Assembly: GCA_949358305.1 (NCBI GenBank)
Contig: OX442318.1
Location: 106,001 to 170,000, forward strand
From: Strigamia acuminata
Lineage: Eukaryota > Arthropoda > Chilopoda > Geophilomorpha > Linotaeniidae
Direction: 5' to 3'
Length of the DNA stretch: 64,000 nt
Under the pieces are notes generated by a model that was given only the letters and a program-made list of their open reading frames with translations, was not told where the DNA came from and searched no databases. The position numbers were made by a program, and so were the translations under genes. Below are positions 42,561 to 55,931 of the stretch, piece after piece (the stretch's first letter is position 1; every line of letters starts with the position of its first letter).

Positions 42561-43589
42561 TCAAAATAAAATTAAACACACTATCCAATAAAAAAAAAAA
42601 ATTTAATTCCAAAAAAAAAAACGAGCGAGCGAGAGAAGAGAAACGAAACGAAACAAATGAGAGAAGAGAAAAGAGTGAGAGAAGAGAAAAGAAGAGAAAA
42701 GAAACGAAGAGAAGAAAAACGAGTGAGAAGAAACAACGAATAAAAGAAGAAAAACGAGTGAAAAGAAACAACGAATAAGAGAAGAAAAACGAGTGAAAAG
42801 AAACAATGAATGAGAGAAGAAAAACGAGTGAGAAGAAACAACGAATAAGAGAAGAAAAACGAGTGAAAAGAAACAACGAATAAGAGAAGAAAAATGAGTG
42901 AGAAGAAACAACGAATAAGAGAAGAAAAATGAGTGAGAAGAAACAACGAATGAGAAAAGAAAAACGAGTGAAAGAATAAAAACAAGTGGGAGCAGAAAAA
43001 CAACGAGTGAAAGCAGATAAACAACGAATGAGAAAAGAAAAACGAGCGAGAAGAAAATCGAGTGAGAGAAGAAACACCGAATAAGAGAAGAAACACAACG
43101 AATAAGAGGAGAAACACAACGAATAAGAGGAGAAACACAACGAATAAGAGGAGAAACACAACGAATAAGAGGAGAAAAACAACGAGTGAAAGAAGAAAAA
43201 CGAGTGAAAGAAGATAAACGAGTGAGAGCACAAAAACCACAAGTGAGGAGAAAAACAAGAGAAAGAATAAAATGGAATGGAAATAAAGATAAAATGCCTA
43301 GTGTTTGATACATTTTTTTAAGCAAAAAAACTAACAATTTTTTAATTCCTGCTGATACTAATTCCGCACACTTGTTAGGATATTAAATTAACAACAATTG
43401 TTGCGTTTATCCATTGGCCGTGTAAGCTTCCTTCCTGCAGTATTCTGACACGATGCTGAACCGCTCGTCTCCAGCTCCACGCATTTTGTTATCGTCTGAA
43501 ATAAAGAGTTTTAAGAGTTAAAAAATTGAAATCTTTCATTTTTGCTCATGTTTTATTGTTCATGTTTTATCGTAGATGAAATTTGAACA

Positions 43590-45196
43590 TCCAGAACCTA
43601 AGTTGGAATTTATGCGAAGGTAAAAGACTTTTCTTCTGGATGTTCGCCTGTAGCTCTGCAATGGAGCCAGATAGGCATACTCATGCGATAATTAAACGAT
43701 TTTTTAAGTCATTTCACGTCGATTGGGCCTATTTCCGGCACTTTTCAATTTTTGGCCGATTTTAGCCATTTCTCCATAGGTTAGCCTTTGGGTTTTTGCT
43801 AAAATCGTCCAAAATTGAAAAATTGCCGGAAATAGGCCCAATCGACGTGAAATGACGTAAAAAATCGTTTAATTATCGCATGAGTATGCCTATCTGGCTC
43901 CATTGCGGAGCTACAGGCAAAAAACCGGAAGAAAAGTCTTTGGAGAAGTCTGTTTTTGGCCGATAACTCGGCAAAGGAGCCAGATAGACATACTCATGCG
44001 ATAATTAAACGATTTTTTAAGTCATTTCACGTCGATTGGGCCTATTTCCGGCACTTTTCAATTTTTGGCCGATTTTAGCCATTTCTCCATAGGTTAGCCT
44101 TTGGGTTTTTGCTAAAATCGTCCAAAATTGAAAAATTGCCGGAAATAGGCCCAATCGACGTGAAATGACGTAAAAAATCGTTTAATTATCGCATGAGTAT
44201 GCCTATCTGGCTCCATTGCGGAGCTACAGGCAAAAAACCGGAAGAAAAGTCTTTGGAGAAGTCTGTTTTTGGCCGATAACTCGGCAAAGGAGCCAGATAG
44301 ACATACTCATGCGATAATTAAACGATTTTTTAAGTCATTTCACGTCGATTGGGCCTATTTCCGGCACTTTTCAATTTTTGGCCGATTTTAGCCATTTCTC
44401 CATAGGTTAGCCTTTGGGTTTTTGCTAAAATCGTCCAAAATTGAAAAATTGCCGGAAATAGGCCCAATCGACGTGAAATGACGTAAAAAATCGTTTAATT
44501 ATCGCATGAGTATGCCTATCTGGCTCCATTGCGGAGCTACAGGCAAAAAACCGGAAGAAAAGTCTTTGGAGAAGTCTGTTTTTGGCCGATAACTCGGCAA
44601 AGGAGCCAGATAGACATACTCATGCGATAATTAAACGATTTTTTAAGTCATTTCACGTCGATTGGGCCTATTTCCGGCACTTTTCAATTTTTGGCCGATT
44701 TTAGCCATTTCTCCATAGGTTAGCCTTTGGGTTTTTGCTAAAATCGTCCAAAATTGAAAAATTGCCGGAAATAGGCCCAATCGACGTGAAATGACGTAAA
44801 AAATCGTTTAATTATCGCATGAGTATGCCTATCTGGCTCCATTGCGGAGCTACAGGCAAAAAACCGGAAGAAAAGTCTTTGGAGAAGTCTGTTTTTGGCC
44901 GATAACTCGGCAAAGGAGCCAGATAGACATACTCATGCGATAATTAAACGATTTTTTAAGTCATTTCACGTCGATTGGGCCTATTTCCGGCACTTTTCAA
45001 TTTTTGGCCGATTTTAGCCATTTCTCCATAGGTTAGCCTTTGGGTTTTTGCTAAAATCGTCCAAAATTGAAAAATTGCCGGAAATAGGCCCAATCGACGT
45101 GAAATGACGTAAAAAATCGTTTAATTATCGCATGAGTATGCCTATCTGGCTCCATTGCAGAGCTACGGGCGAACATCCGAAAGAAAAGTCTTTTAC
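43590..45196. repeat. 313-bp satellite array, right palindrome arm
   Basis: This is the reverse complement of 39424-41012, again with five foldback units. Confidence 0.92.
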
Positions 45197-45770
45197 CTTC
45201 GCATAAATTTGTATCGATATTTCTTTCGTGGCCGTCTCTACAAGCGCAAGTCTACGACCCGATTTTGTTTTTGCAAACTCCTTCCGCACAAATGTTAGTA
45301 ATCGTATCGCATTCATCAATATCTAATAAAATCAATAAAAATACGACATTAGTACAGCATATACACAAAATTTAAAAAAATAAACCTTGGCAGTCTGTGC
45401 TATGAATATTTTTTAAAAATCCCGTACAGCATTCCAATTGTTTCGTGCATACCGAGCCGACCAGCTGTGACTGACAATTGTTGTTATGAATCCTTCGGAA
45501 ACGATGCCAAGTATGATAATCTAAAAGAAAAAAAATTAAACAATTCCGATATTTAATGAATTAAAAAAAATGCCTGATGCGCATCTTCGTCCAATAAATC
45601 CGCACATGCAGGTGCATCGATTAGGGTCGATGCTACGTCCACCGTTAAGGCACCCATCAGTGCAAATTGCTAAGAAAATTAAACTATTATTTGGATTTTA
45701 TATTACTTATATTTTTATCGTATTACGTTCTTCGCAAAATCGTCCAGTAAAACCCGATTTGCAGATATAC
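45197..45770 (-). pseudogene. Fibrillin-like N-terminal exons, right palindrome arm
   Basis: Inverted copy of 38848-39421, including the same in-frame TAG. The shared lesion means the stop arose before the arms were duplicated, or has been homogenised between them. Confidence 0.72.
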
Positions 45771-45885
45771 ATTTCTGGCGGTTCGAATTGTGGCACCATT
45801 GAAGCATTTGATTTCGTCGTCAATATCCATGCAATGCCTATGCAACACTATACAGCACCTGCACAATTGATTGGTTTGGTCGAAT

Positions 45886-46737
45886 TATTAAAATCCCTCT
45901 TCGCAGATTTCATCCAATTTCAATAAAATTAAAAAATGACGCTTTCCTCAATGTATTCGATGGATAAACCCGCATACCTTTCATAAATTGAGCATAAAAT
46001 TGCAGCCATGTATTTATCGTCTTTCGTTTTGTGCGGCCCGAATTAATCAAATTGTTCCCTCTACGCTCATCCCAAAATCCCAACACGAGAAAGGATTACG
46101 ACTAAAGTGACACAAGAAAGAAAGACAGAATAGAAGACGAATGAAACAAACACGAGATAACGAAAAATTGAATAGGAAACTTGTTTAAGCATAACAAATA
46201 ATACTTAGCAAGACGATGTAGAGGTAACGGACTGGATAAATATTTTAAGTCTTCTCGTTGTCAAAGTCCAATCTTATCGGGTGTGCTCGTAATAACCTGG
46301 AAAACAAAATCATTGAAAAAAATTATACATCAAATGGGATAAAATTATAACCCTAAAACCGAAGCCATGTGCGCGGATTGGTAATAAACACCTGAATACC
46401 TATAGTATTCGAGTAGCCTTGCGTGATGACCGAAGAACCGACGAGTTGATGTAGAATTACAAATATGCCGAAGATTATAAGCGCCACGAAAGAGAAGAAA
46501 TGTCTTAAATTACGTTGGAGAATATTAATACAACGTCAATTTAAAAAAAATTAATTAATGTAATTCCTTATACAAATGTTACATTTTAAAAAGAAATGCA
46601 TTACCGTAATCTTGGAACTTTGTCGCACGCGCGAATTATTCGTGTAAAAATGTATTTTAAGTACCGTAAGTAGTAAAAAACTCGGATATCCGATTCTCGT
46701 TTTTTTATTTTAATTAATCTTCAGTAAGCTAATTAAT
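45886..46737. other. Spacer with a possible small membrane-protein exon on the minus strand
   Basis: On the minus strand at about 46390-46505 an open piece reads HFFSFVALIIFGIFVILHQL and then SSVITQGYSNTI, ending at GTATTC. It may join a short exon after CCAG near 46298 that stops soon after. One membrane helix is predicted. I do not recognise the protein. Otherwise AT-rich. Confidence 0.25.
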
Positions 46738-47394
46738 TCATTGATGCGACGATCTAGTCGGAGTGGTCACTTCCAGATCCATCGTCCGGCACACCCATCC
46801 GGCAAAATCCATTCTCTCCGTCTCTGCATTCTTTATGAACGGGTGATTCTAGATGTAATAATAATGAATAAATTAAATAAATAAATAATAAATGAAAGAA
46901 AGAAAGAAAGAACTAACTCACTATTAACGTTTTTAAATCGGCTCTTTCGGTCGGATTTTTCTTTAAACTTCGATCGACGAAATCTTTAAATTCCATCGTA
47001 AACAATCCAGGAGGTAATGTCGGCGGCGGCTAAAATTCAATGTTGATTATTAAGCGTGAAATTATTCAACTTATTAAACAATGTTACTTCGTTAACTATG
47101 AATCCAGTAATTCGAATATGGCCATCGGCCGTGGTGCATCGATAACGCTGTAACCGACTATCGCCGAACGCGGCGAACGGTTTCGAGGCGACACGTCGAT
47201 GTTGTCGGTGTTCTGGCAGCCGAAGATGGCGGCCAACGCAAAAGGGTCTGGCGGCGGGACCGGATACTGACCGATGGCCATCTCCACCAGCGACAGGCCC
47301 ATGCTCCAAATGTCCGATTGAACCGAGTAGTGTGTGCCTTGCAGTCGTTCGGGCGACATGTACGAGCGAGTGCCAACGAAAGAGTTTGCCATCG
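46738..47394 (-). pseudogene. MAP2K1/2 (MEK) C-terminal kinase fragment
   Basis: Three minus-strand exons (47088-47394, 46922-47029, 46738-46848) encode the C-lobe of [84 protein letters not shown] and DFAGWVCRTMDLE, with a natural TGA. MEK phosphorylates ERK. The exon boundary falls in the codon of the first activation-loop serine. The N-lobe and catalytic loop (Lys, HRD, DFG) are absent: only about 220 bp separate this from the SUZ12 stop and they hold nothing MEK-like. One base is missing between LLD and IVNE, shifting the frame. It is a truncated copy, or the product of a misjoin. Confidence 0.8.
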
Positions 47395-47614
47395 CTGACG
47401 ACCTAAATATGGGTTTGTTCCGGCGACAGTGAACAAAAAATAAGCAGTAACCACCCTCGCACAGCCTAAGGAGTCAACTTGGGGAAGGAGAAAAACATTT
47501 AATCGTAAATTATTTACATTCGATACATTGTTCTGGAATTTCATCGATATCAAAAGTTACAAAGACAAAAAAACAATTCCTAAACTGGCAGTGAATAATG
47601 AAATGGCAGTCGCT

Positions 47615-50145
<2,531 letters not shown>

Positions 50146-50394
50146 TTCTAACGACGATTATTCAGTTCCCGAAAAGCGACTCGCGCCAACGAAACCGCGG
50201 GAAGCCCACTCGGCTCCACTCCACACAAAAGCACATTGCCAGCTGCCGGAGAACGGATGCATCGTGGGAAATAAACTAGGCGCGTCTAGCGACAGGACGG
50301 TGCACGACTTTATTTACGAGTAATGATCAAAATGATACACTTTCTTTCATTCTTTCTTTCTTTCTCTCTCTTTTTTTTTCTTTCTTTCTTTCTT
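50146..50394. other. SUZ12-ICT1 intergenic gap with TTTC microsatellite
   Basis: The gap is 249 bp between the ICT1 stop and the SUZ12 start and includes a CTTT-type simple repeat (50341-50396). It must hold the ICT1 3' end and, unless the genes are co-transcribed, the SUZ12 promoter. Confidence 0.5.
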
Positions 50395-51217
50395 TCAAAT
50401 TTGACGAGTTTGCTTAATCGAAGATCGTTCCCTCTTCGTTTTTAATCTTTCCCGAGCGGCTTTCTCGTGTCTGGCCATCCGGACCATCTCCATCTCCTTA
50501 CTCTCGACCATCTTGCAGTTGAAAATGCAAGCTTGCCAAATAAAATTGCGGATTTTATCTAAACAATCGGCCAGATTCAACATCTGCGTCCTCGTTTTAT
50601 CCGAACGAAAAATCAAATAGCCCTCGTTATTCATGTCGTCTCGGTGCTGCCAATAAATAACAAATTTAATTTAATTTAATTTAATTTTCTTTTATCTAAT
50701 TTAATTTAATTTACCTTCGCCAAAATCTTCTCCTTGATCGTGCCGTCGAGCCATTTTGCGGTCGCTACGTGAAATCGGACATCCACTTTGGAGTTGACTA
50801 ATAAGAAGAAATAACAAACAAAATTCAACTAAATTTTTGCTTTTTAATTTTTAATTTTGTGCTTCTTTCTACCTTTATTGACATTCTGTCCTCCCGGACC
50901 ACCGCTTCGACTGTAGGTAATTTCAAGTTGATCCACGGGAATGTATCCGGAAAATTGATCATTATCCTTGCATACGGGCGCCTATTTATAAAGAGAAAGA
51001 AATCAATATTTAACGAGAACGTTTCAAATGTTGTTCATTTCATTCGTCTTACTTGAGCCGATTTTGTCGGGCGGAGTGAACTGGCGTTGGGATAAATCTT
51101 GTCCAAACTGTACGCGCTCCGATACTCGTTGCCGAATATTTGCCTCACGGTCATCCATGGACGGCGAGGAGTGAAATTTCGCGCTAACGTAGCAGACGCA
51201 TAAAACGACGGATACAT
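50395..51217 (-). CDS. MRPL58: ICT1/MRPL58, mitochondrial ribosome-rescue peptidyl-tRNA hydrolase
   Basis: Four exons (51053-51217, 50873-50981, 50715-50797, 50395-50646) join in frame to 202 aa, close to the human 206. The N-terminus is basic and hydroxylated, fitting a mitochondrial presequence, and is followed by SAYSLDKIYPNASS. The catalytic loop SRSGGPGGQNVNKVNSKVDV contains the GGQ motif of class I release factors. The tail NLADCLDKIRNFI and a Lys/Arg-rich C-terminus are those of ICT1. It frees peptides from stalled mitoribosomes and is built into the large subunit in mammals. The start at 51217 gives the family frame; an ATG at 51284 is in a different frame and is less likely. Confidence 0.92.
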
Positions 51218-51465
51218 ATCTCGAAGGAAATGCCGATTTCACTCTCACTCTCGCGAAGCGAAACAACACGAAACGAAGCGCCACCGCGCGGCAATATTTT
51301 AAATTATTTTTATTACTTCACCGGAAACCAAAAATTATTGTTTATGTTATTGTTAACATTTGGCATTATAATCGTTTCAATTTTTAAATAATGAGAGATT
51401 TTATACAATCGAATAATTTTCAAATGGAAGCAAATAAAAAGAAAGAAAGAAAGTGGTTTGTTTGA

Positions 51466-52622
51466 TTAATCTAATTCTTCCGTCTCCATCGAAATGGTCG
51501 ACGACTGAGCAGAAATGGTCGGTACTCCATCACTTTCATCGTCACTGTCACGATTACCGAGAAATGTCTGTAGTAAATCACCTAATTCAAGGAAATAAAA
51601 TTAATTAATTAATTAATTAATTAATTAATTAAATCTCGAGAAATTGCATCGCATCTTAAATTAAAATGACGCACTTAAAACACCCGCAGATTTTTTCTTA
51701 GCCGGCGGTAAACCAAAAAACAAATGTCCAATCCGTTCCAAATACTACAAATGAATAACATAGAATTACATATATATTATATTATAAATTATATTTTACA
51801 TTTTTTTATTTTATATTTTACCTCATTGTAGGTAGGATCGCGACTGAGCGTCGGCTGGTATTGTTGACACAGAACGGAGAAAGCGTCTCGCGATTTGCCA
51901 CATTCCACGACCCGCAACAGGAACCATAGGAAATTGAGAAGCGGGAAAAAATAGGGCGGCCCCCGGTCGATGTCGGGGTGATTTTCCGTGTAACTAGCAA
52001 AAACTAAAGTCGCTGTTGTTTTATTTCTAAGGCACAAATATCTATAAGAGAGAGAGAGAGAAATAAAATTACAAAACAGACAAACAAACAAACTAAAGTG
52101 TTATTTAACTGAAACACAGCTTGGGCAATAAACAGATCCACTTCGTTCGAGTAGCCTTTCGTCGTGTGATAATCGATCAACATGGAGGCGCAACCGTCGG
52201 CGTCCGTCGAGTGCAGGAAATGATATCGGGCCAAAGGATAGTTCTTCTCTTTCCACAATATCAGCGCGATCGATTCGTGTAATTTTGGATGACCGCTGAT
52301 GTATTCGGGTGCCAATTTGTTGGACCATTTCAACGCAGAATGAATAAAGTTCGATCGCTCCGGTGAATCAGGATTCATCAATTTGTATAATCGCACAAGT
52401 TTTTCTGAAATACAATACAATACAATTCAATTTCAAATACAATTTTAAATACAATTTAATCACAATACAATTACCAATGATTTCTTCCGTCGCTACCGTA
52501 TTCGATTTAATTAACACGTCGACTAATAAAGCGGCCACATCCGCACCACTTTCCTTCTGCAATGTAATCATCAAACAATTTACGTTGAATACAATCATTG
52601 ATTGATTGATTGATTGATTGAT

Positions 52623-52657
<35 letters not shown>

Positions 52658-52935
52658 TTTCTTACGTGGTTTTCGCACAAAAGTCGAAGCGATCCGTCGT
52701 GCAAAGTATCCATCAGCTCAGCGTAACAATCTGGTATTGAACCACCTCTGCGAAAAAATAAAAATAAATAAATTTATTTTATTTTATTTATTCACTTACT
52801 TATTCCATTTATTTATTTATACCTGAAATACAACATTCTGTACAATTGATGAGCTTCATAAAGGTTGCCCTCCGCAACGCACGTCTTGAGTTTTTTCATT
52901 ACGCCATTCAGGCGAGGATGTCCATTTGCGGCCAT
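51466..52935 (-). CDS. GET4: GET4 (TRC35), tail-anchored protein targeting factor
   Basis: Seven exons (52823-52935, 52666-52747, 52475-52556, 52110-52404, 51822-52041, 51675-51744, 51466-51581) join in frame to 325 aa, almost the human length of 327. The protein begins [20 protein letters not shown] with [17 protein letters not shown]. It continues [59 protein letters not shown] and [15 protein letters not shown], and ends in an acidic tail. This is the alpha-solenoid of Get4, which with UBL4A and BAG6 hands tail-anchored proteins to the GET3 ATPase in the cytosol. All splice sites conform (GT..AG). The gap to ICT1 is 248 bp. Confidence 0.94.
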
Positions 52936-53293
52936 GATGGAACTGGTTTGACGAAGTCGTGGTGGTGCTGGCGATGATGAGGTTGCGTCTTGCGAGTTGA
53001 GACGATTAGAATCCTATTGATTCTACTAGTTCTAGTAATTCCTAAGCGATTTTAAATTCGTGCGAACGGAGGATGAGCGAAAAAGAACGCAACGCGAAGT
53101 AATAATACCGGTGTAGCTTATCAACAACCAACCCATTTCGGGTTTTCGCAAAACCGGAAGAAATAAAAAAAAGATTTCAACACGCACACTTTTTTGTTGC
53201 TTTTATTATTATTATTTTTGTTTGTTTTTGTTCTCAAATTACAACAATATGGACAATAATTAAAAATCACTTATATTATTCTTGTTTTTATTA
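52936..53293. other. GET4-SREK1 intergenic gap
   Basis: A 358-bp gap between two same-strand genes. It contains SREK1 3' sequence (AT-rich, 53200-53290) and the GET4 upstream region (GC-richer, with GACGAAG/GATGATGA words). No further gene. Confidence 0.5.
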
Positions 53294-55931
53294 TTACGAA
53301 GTATCCACGTCCATGTCGACGCTCTGTAAATTGGTGGCTTCGGCGTGCGACCTCTTGGACGGCGGTAGCGCGGGGCCTTCGGCGACCAGCGACGACGACT
53401 TCATCTCGTCGCTGTCGTAGCCCTTCTCCTCCTCGTCGTAATCGCGCGTTATCACCTTGTCGCGATCTCGATCTCCTCCTCCTCCTCCTCCTGCTCGCTG
53501 TTTGCGGTGGCCGCGATCTCGTTCTCGTTCTCGTTCTCGTTCTCGTTGTTTCTTCTCCTTCTTATATCTTTCGAGAATTAACGATAACAAGAAAAATAAT
53601 GAATCGATATCGATGCTCGTCAACTTTCGAGTGCAAAGAAATCACAACATTGTTCACAATTGTTCTTCTTTATTCTTATCTTTCAAGGGGTACAAAAACT
53701 TATATAAATAAATTCGATTCGAATATATATATATATATATATATCTATATATTTTATCAATCCATTGAGATTTCTTTCACCGAAACGAAATCGTTATCGA
53801 ACGTGAGCTTACTTTGAATAGTGACGCGGCGAGCGCGAGCGCGATCGCGATCGACTTCGGCTCACACGCCGTTTCGGGGGAGTGCGCGATCGCGATCTGC
53901 GCCGGATCGGTGGCGAGCGCCGGATCGGAGGCGAGCGTCGGCGGCTCGGTGATCTTCGGCGACTCGGCGAGCGCGACAACTTGCGCCGGATCGGCGGAGA
54001 GCGCGACACTTTGCGTCGGATGGGTGGCGAGCGCGACATCTTGCGTCGTCGGCTCGGCGTCCTCGACTTCCTCCTGGCCGGACTTCGGCGCGCGTACACG
54101 GGCGAGCGCGATCTCCTCCGGCTTCGCGATCGCGACCGCCTTCGTCTCGGCGAGCGCGACGACTTGCGCCGCGACCTCGAGCGCGATCGCGACTTCTTCC
54201 TCGCCGACGACGAAGACGACGGCAAAGGTGGTGGCGGTGGCGACTTGGACTTGCGTCTGGACGTCGACGGCGATCGTGAATTCGCCCTCACCTTCTTCGA
54301 CGAAGGCGGTAAAGGGGGCGGCGGCGGCGATTCCATCCTGAATAAGTTTGAATATTACATTTGAATTAATTTTTTAATTAATTAATTAATATTTATACTT
54401 GATCGCCGGCTCGTCGCTGACGGAGTCTTGGCCGACCCTCGGCGACACCTCCTTGGCCGACGTTTGCACCTTCGATTCGAGCACTTCGTCCGGCACGTCC
54501 TTTTCCTTGTCCTTGGCTTCGACCACGTCCTTGTCCTTGTCCTTAGCCGCTTCCTTCTTCACTTTCTCTTCCTTGGGCTCTTTTTTCTCCTTCTCCCTCT
54601 CTCTCTTCGCGCCGCTTTTCGGCGACTTGGATTTGCGCTTGTGCTCCTTGGATCGCGATCGAGACGATTTCCTGCCCCGCGACCTCGATCGGCGGTGGGA
54701 GGCGCGCTTAGGCGAATGCGAGCGCGATCGGCGGCGAGAGCGCGATCTGGATCGCCGCCGAGAACGAGATCTCGAGCGCGACGCGCTTCGACTTCGCTTC
54801 CGCTCCACCAGTTCCGGCTCGATGGCCGCCGTGATCAACGACTGGGCTTCGCGCACCCGCTTCATCGCCTCCTCGATCTCGCGCTGCGCGGCCTCGTTGC
54901 TCTTGGCCTGCGGTTTCACGATGGCGTTGTTGCTGTGATTCACCCTGTACAATTAAATGTTTAAATGTTTAAATGTTAAATTTAATTTAATGTAATGTAA
55001 TGTTAAAGTCACTTTAATGGTCGGCCGCCGAATATGACGCTGTTGTACTGGAGCGCGGCGGCGACCGAAGTTTGCTCGGTGAACTCGACAAAAGCGAAGC
55101 GCGTGGGCTGCGTCTCGTCGCCCGCCATCCTCACGTACTTCACCTCGCCGACCTGGTTGAAGAAGTTGAGCAGCTGCTCGGCCGTGATGGTCGAGTCGAG
55201 GTTGCCGACGTAAACGGTGCGGCGAATCTCCTCAATCTTCGACGGATCCATGTTGCCCGGCAGCGGCGGGTACTGCGGCAGCCCGAGCGCTGTCAATCGA
55301 GGATCGATCGTGGTGATCACTTGACTAGACCCGACGCCTTGAACCTGCCATCATCAATTGATAGATAGATAATAAAATGTCTTTAATGAATCTCTCTCTC
55401 TCTTCTTATATATAACCTGGTTTACTACATTTGCAGGCATCGAGGGCACCGACTGCGGCACGAGTCCGGCAACGGCGCTTGCAGGAGCTGCTATTGCCAT
55501 GGCCTTCTCTTCATCGGGAATGCAAGCTGTACAGAAAAAGGAAAAGCAAAGCAAACATCAATGTCTATACACCTTTTCAATTCTATCACCTACTTTCGTT
55601 AATTGGGACCACAATCAGGGCTCGATCGATGAATACGGTGTTGGTCAAGTGTTGCGCCACACCCACGCTCGTTTGATCGGCAAACTTCACGTAGCAAACT
55701 CGCGACGAGAGCGGAAAAAGCGAATCTCTGTCAAAAACGAAAAACGAAGAAACGAGAAAGAGAAAGAATATTAGTTGTTTGAGACAATAATCGAACGCGA
55801 CACAATGGCACGCACTCCGAGGGATAGAGTTTCAGTTCTTCTATTTTGCCCAGGAATCCGAAAAGCGTTGTCATCTGCTCCTTGGTAGCTTGCGGAGCGA
55901 TGTTGGTCACTTGAACGACTCTACTCGTCAT
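53294..55931 (-). CDS. SREK1: SREK1 (SRrp86/SFRS12), SR-related splicing regulator
   Basis: Seven exons (55816-55931, 55594-55727, 55417-55526, 55013-55344, 54399-54944, 53813-54337, 53294-53567) join in frame to 678 aa. RRM1 (about 1-80) starts MTSRVVQVTNIAPQATKEQM and has CYVKFADQTSVGVAQHLTNT followed by VFIDRALIVVP. RRM2 (about 160-235) has IEEIRRTVYVGNLDS and VGEVKYVRMAGDETQPTRFA. VNHSNNAIVKP and MKRVREAQSLITAAIEPE follow. The second half is two RS-rich blocks separated by a Lys/Glu-rich linker, with repeated SRSPPIRRK units, and a short acidic end. SREK1 modulates splice-site choice in the nucleus. The acceptor of the last exon (CGAAAG) lacks a good pyrimidine tract and is the least certain boundary. 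Confidence 0.93.

Larger units (their letters stand above)
38717..45885. repeat. ~7.2 kb palindrome: 3.57-kb inverted arms, 41-bp spacer
   Basis: Positions x and 84618-x are complementary across the structure: left arm 38717-42288, right arm 42330-45885, spacer 42289-42329. Protein-level comparison of several frames within the arms shows no difference in the inner 3.4 kb. Only the outer ~60 bp differ: near 38745-38770 the left arm has about 16 extra bases and one or two substitutions. Each arm carries, from outside in, fibrillin-like exons, a 313-bp satellite array, a polypyrimidine/polypurine tract and a core with GCCACCAG-type words. It is either a very recent or gene-converted inverted duplication, or an assembly/amplification artefact. 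Confidence 0.95.

Noticed and set aside
41281-43337. Six long Phe/Ser/Leu-rich open frames (225-244 codons) in three frames on each strand
   Set aside because: They overlie the polypyrimidine/polypurine tracts. Pyrimidine-only codons cannot be stops, so all frames are open; the two sets are mirror images through the palindrome. Not genes.
39400-45200. CRISPR-like array
   Set aside because: The repeats are 313 bp, are foldbacks and have no unique spacers; the DNA is eukaryotic.
53814-54964. Long plus-strand open frames opposite SREK1
   Set aside because: They are antisense shadows of the Arg/Ser-rich exons; the minus-strand frames carry RRMs and splice correctly.
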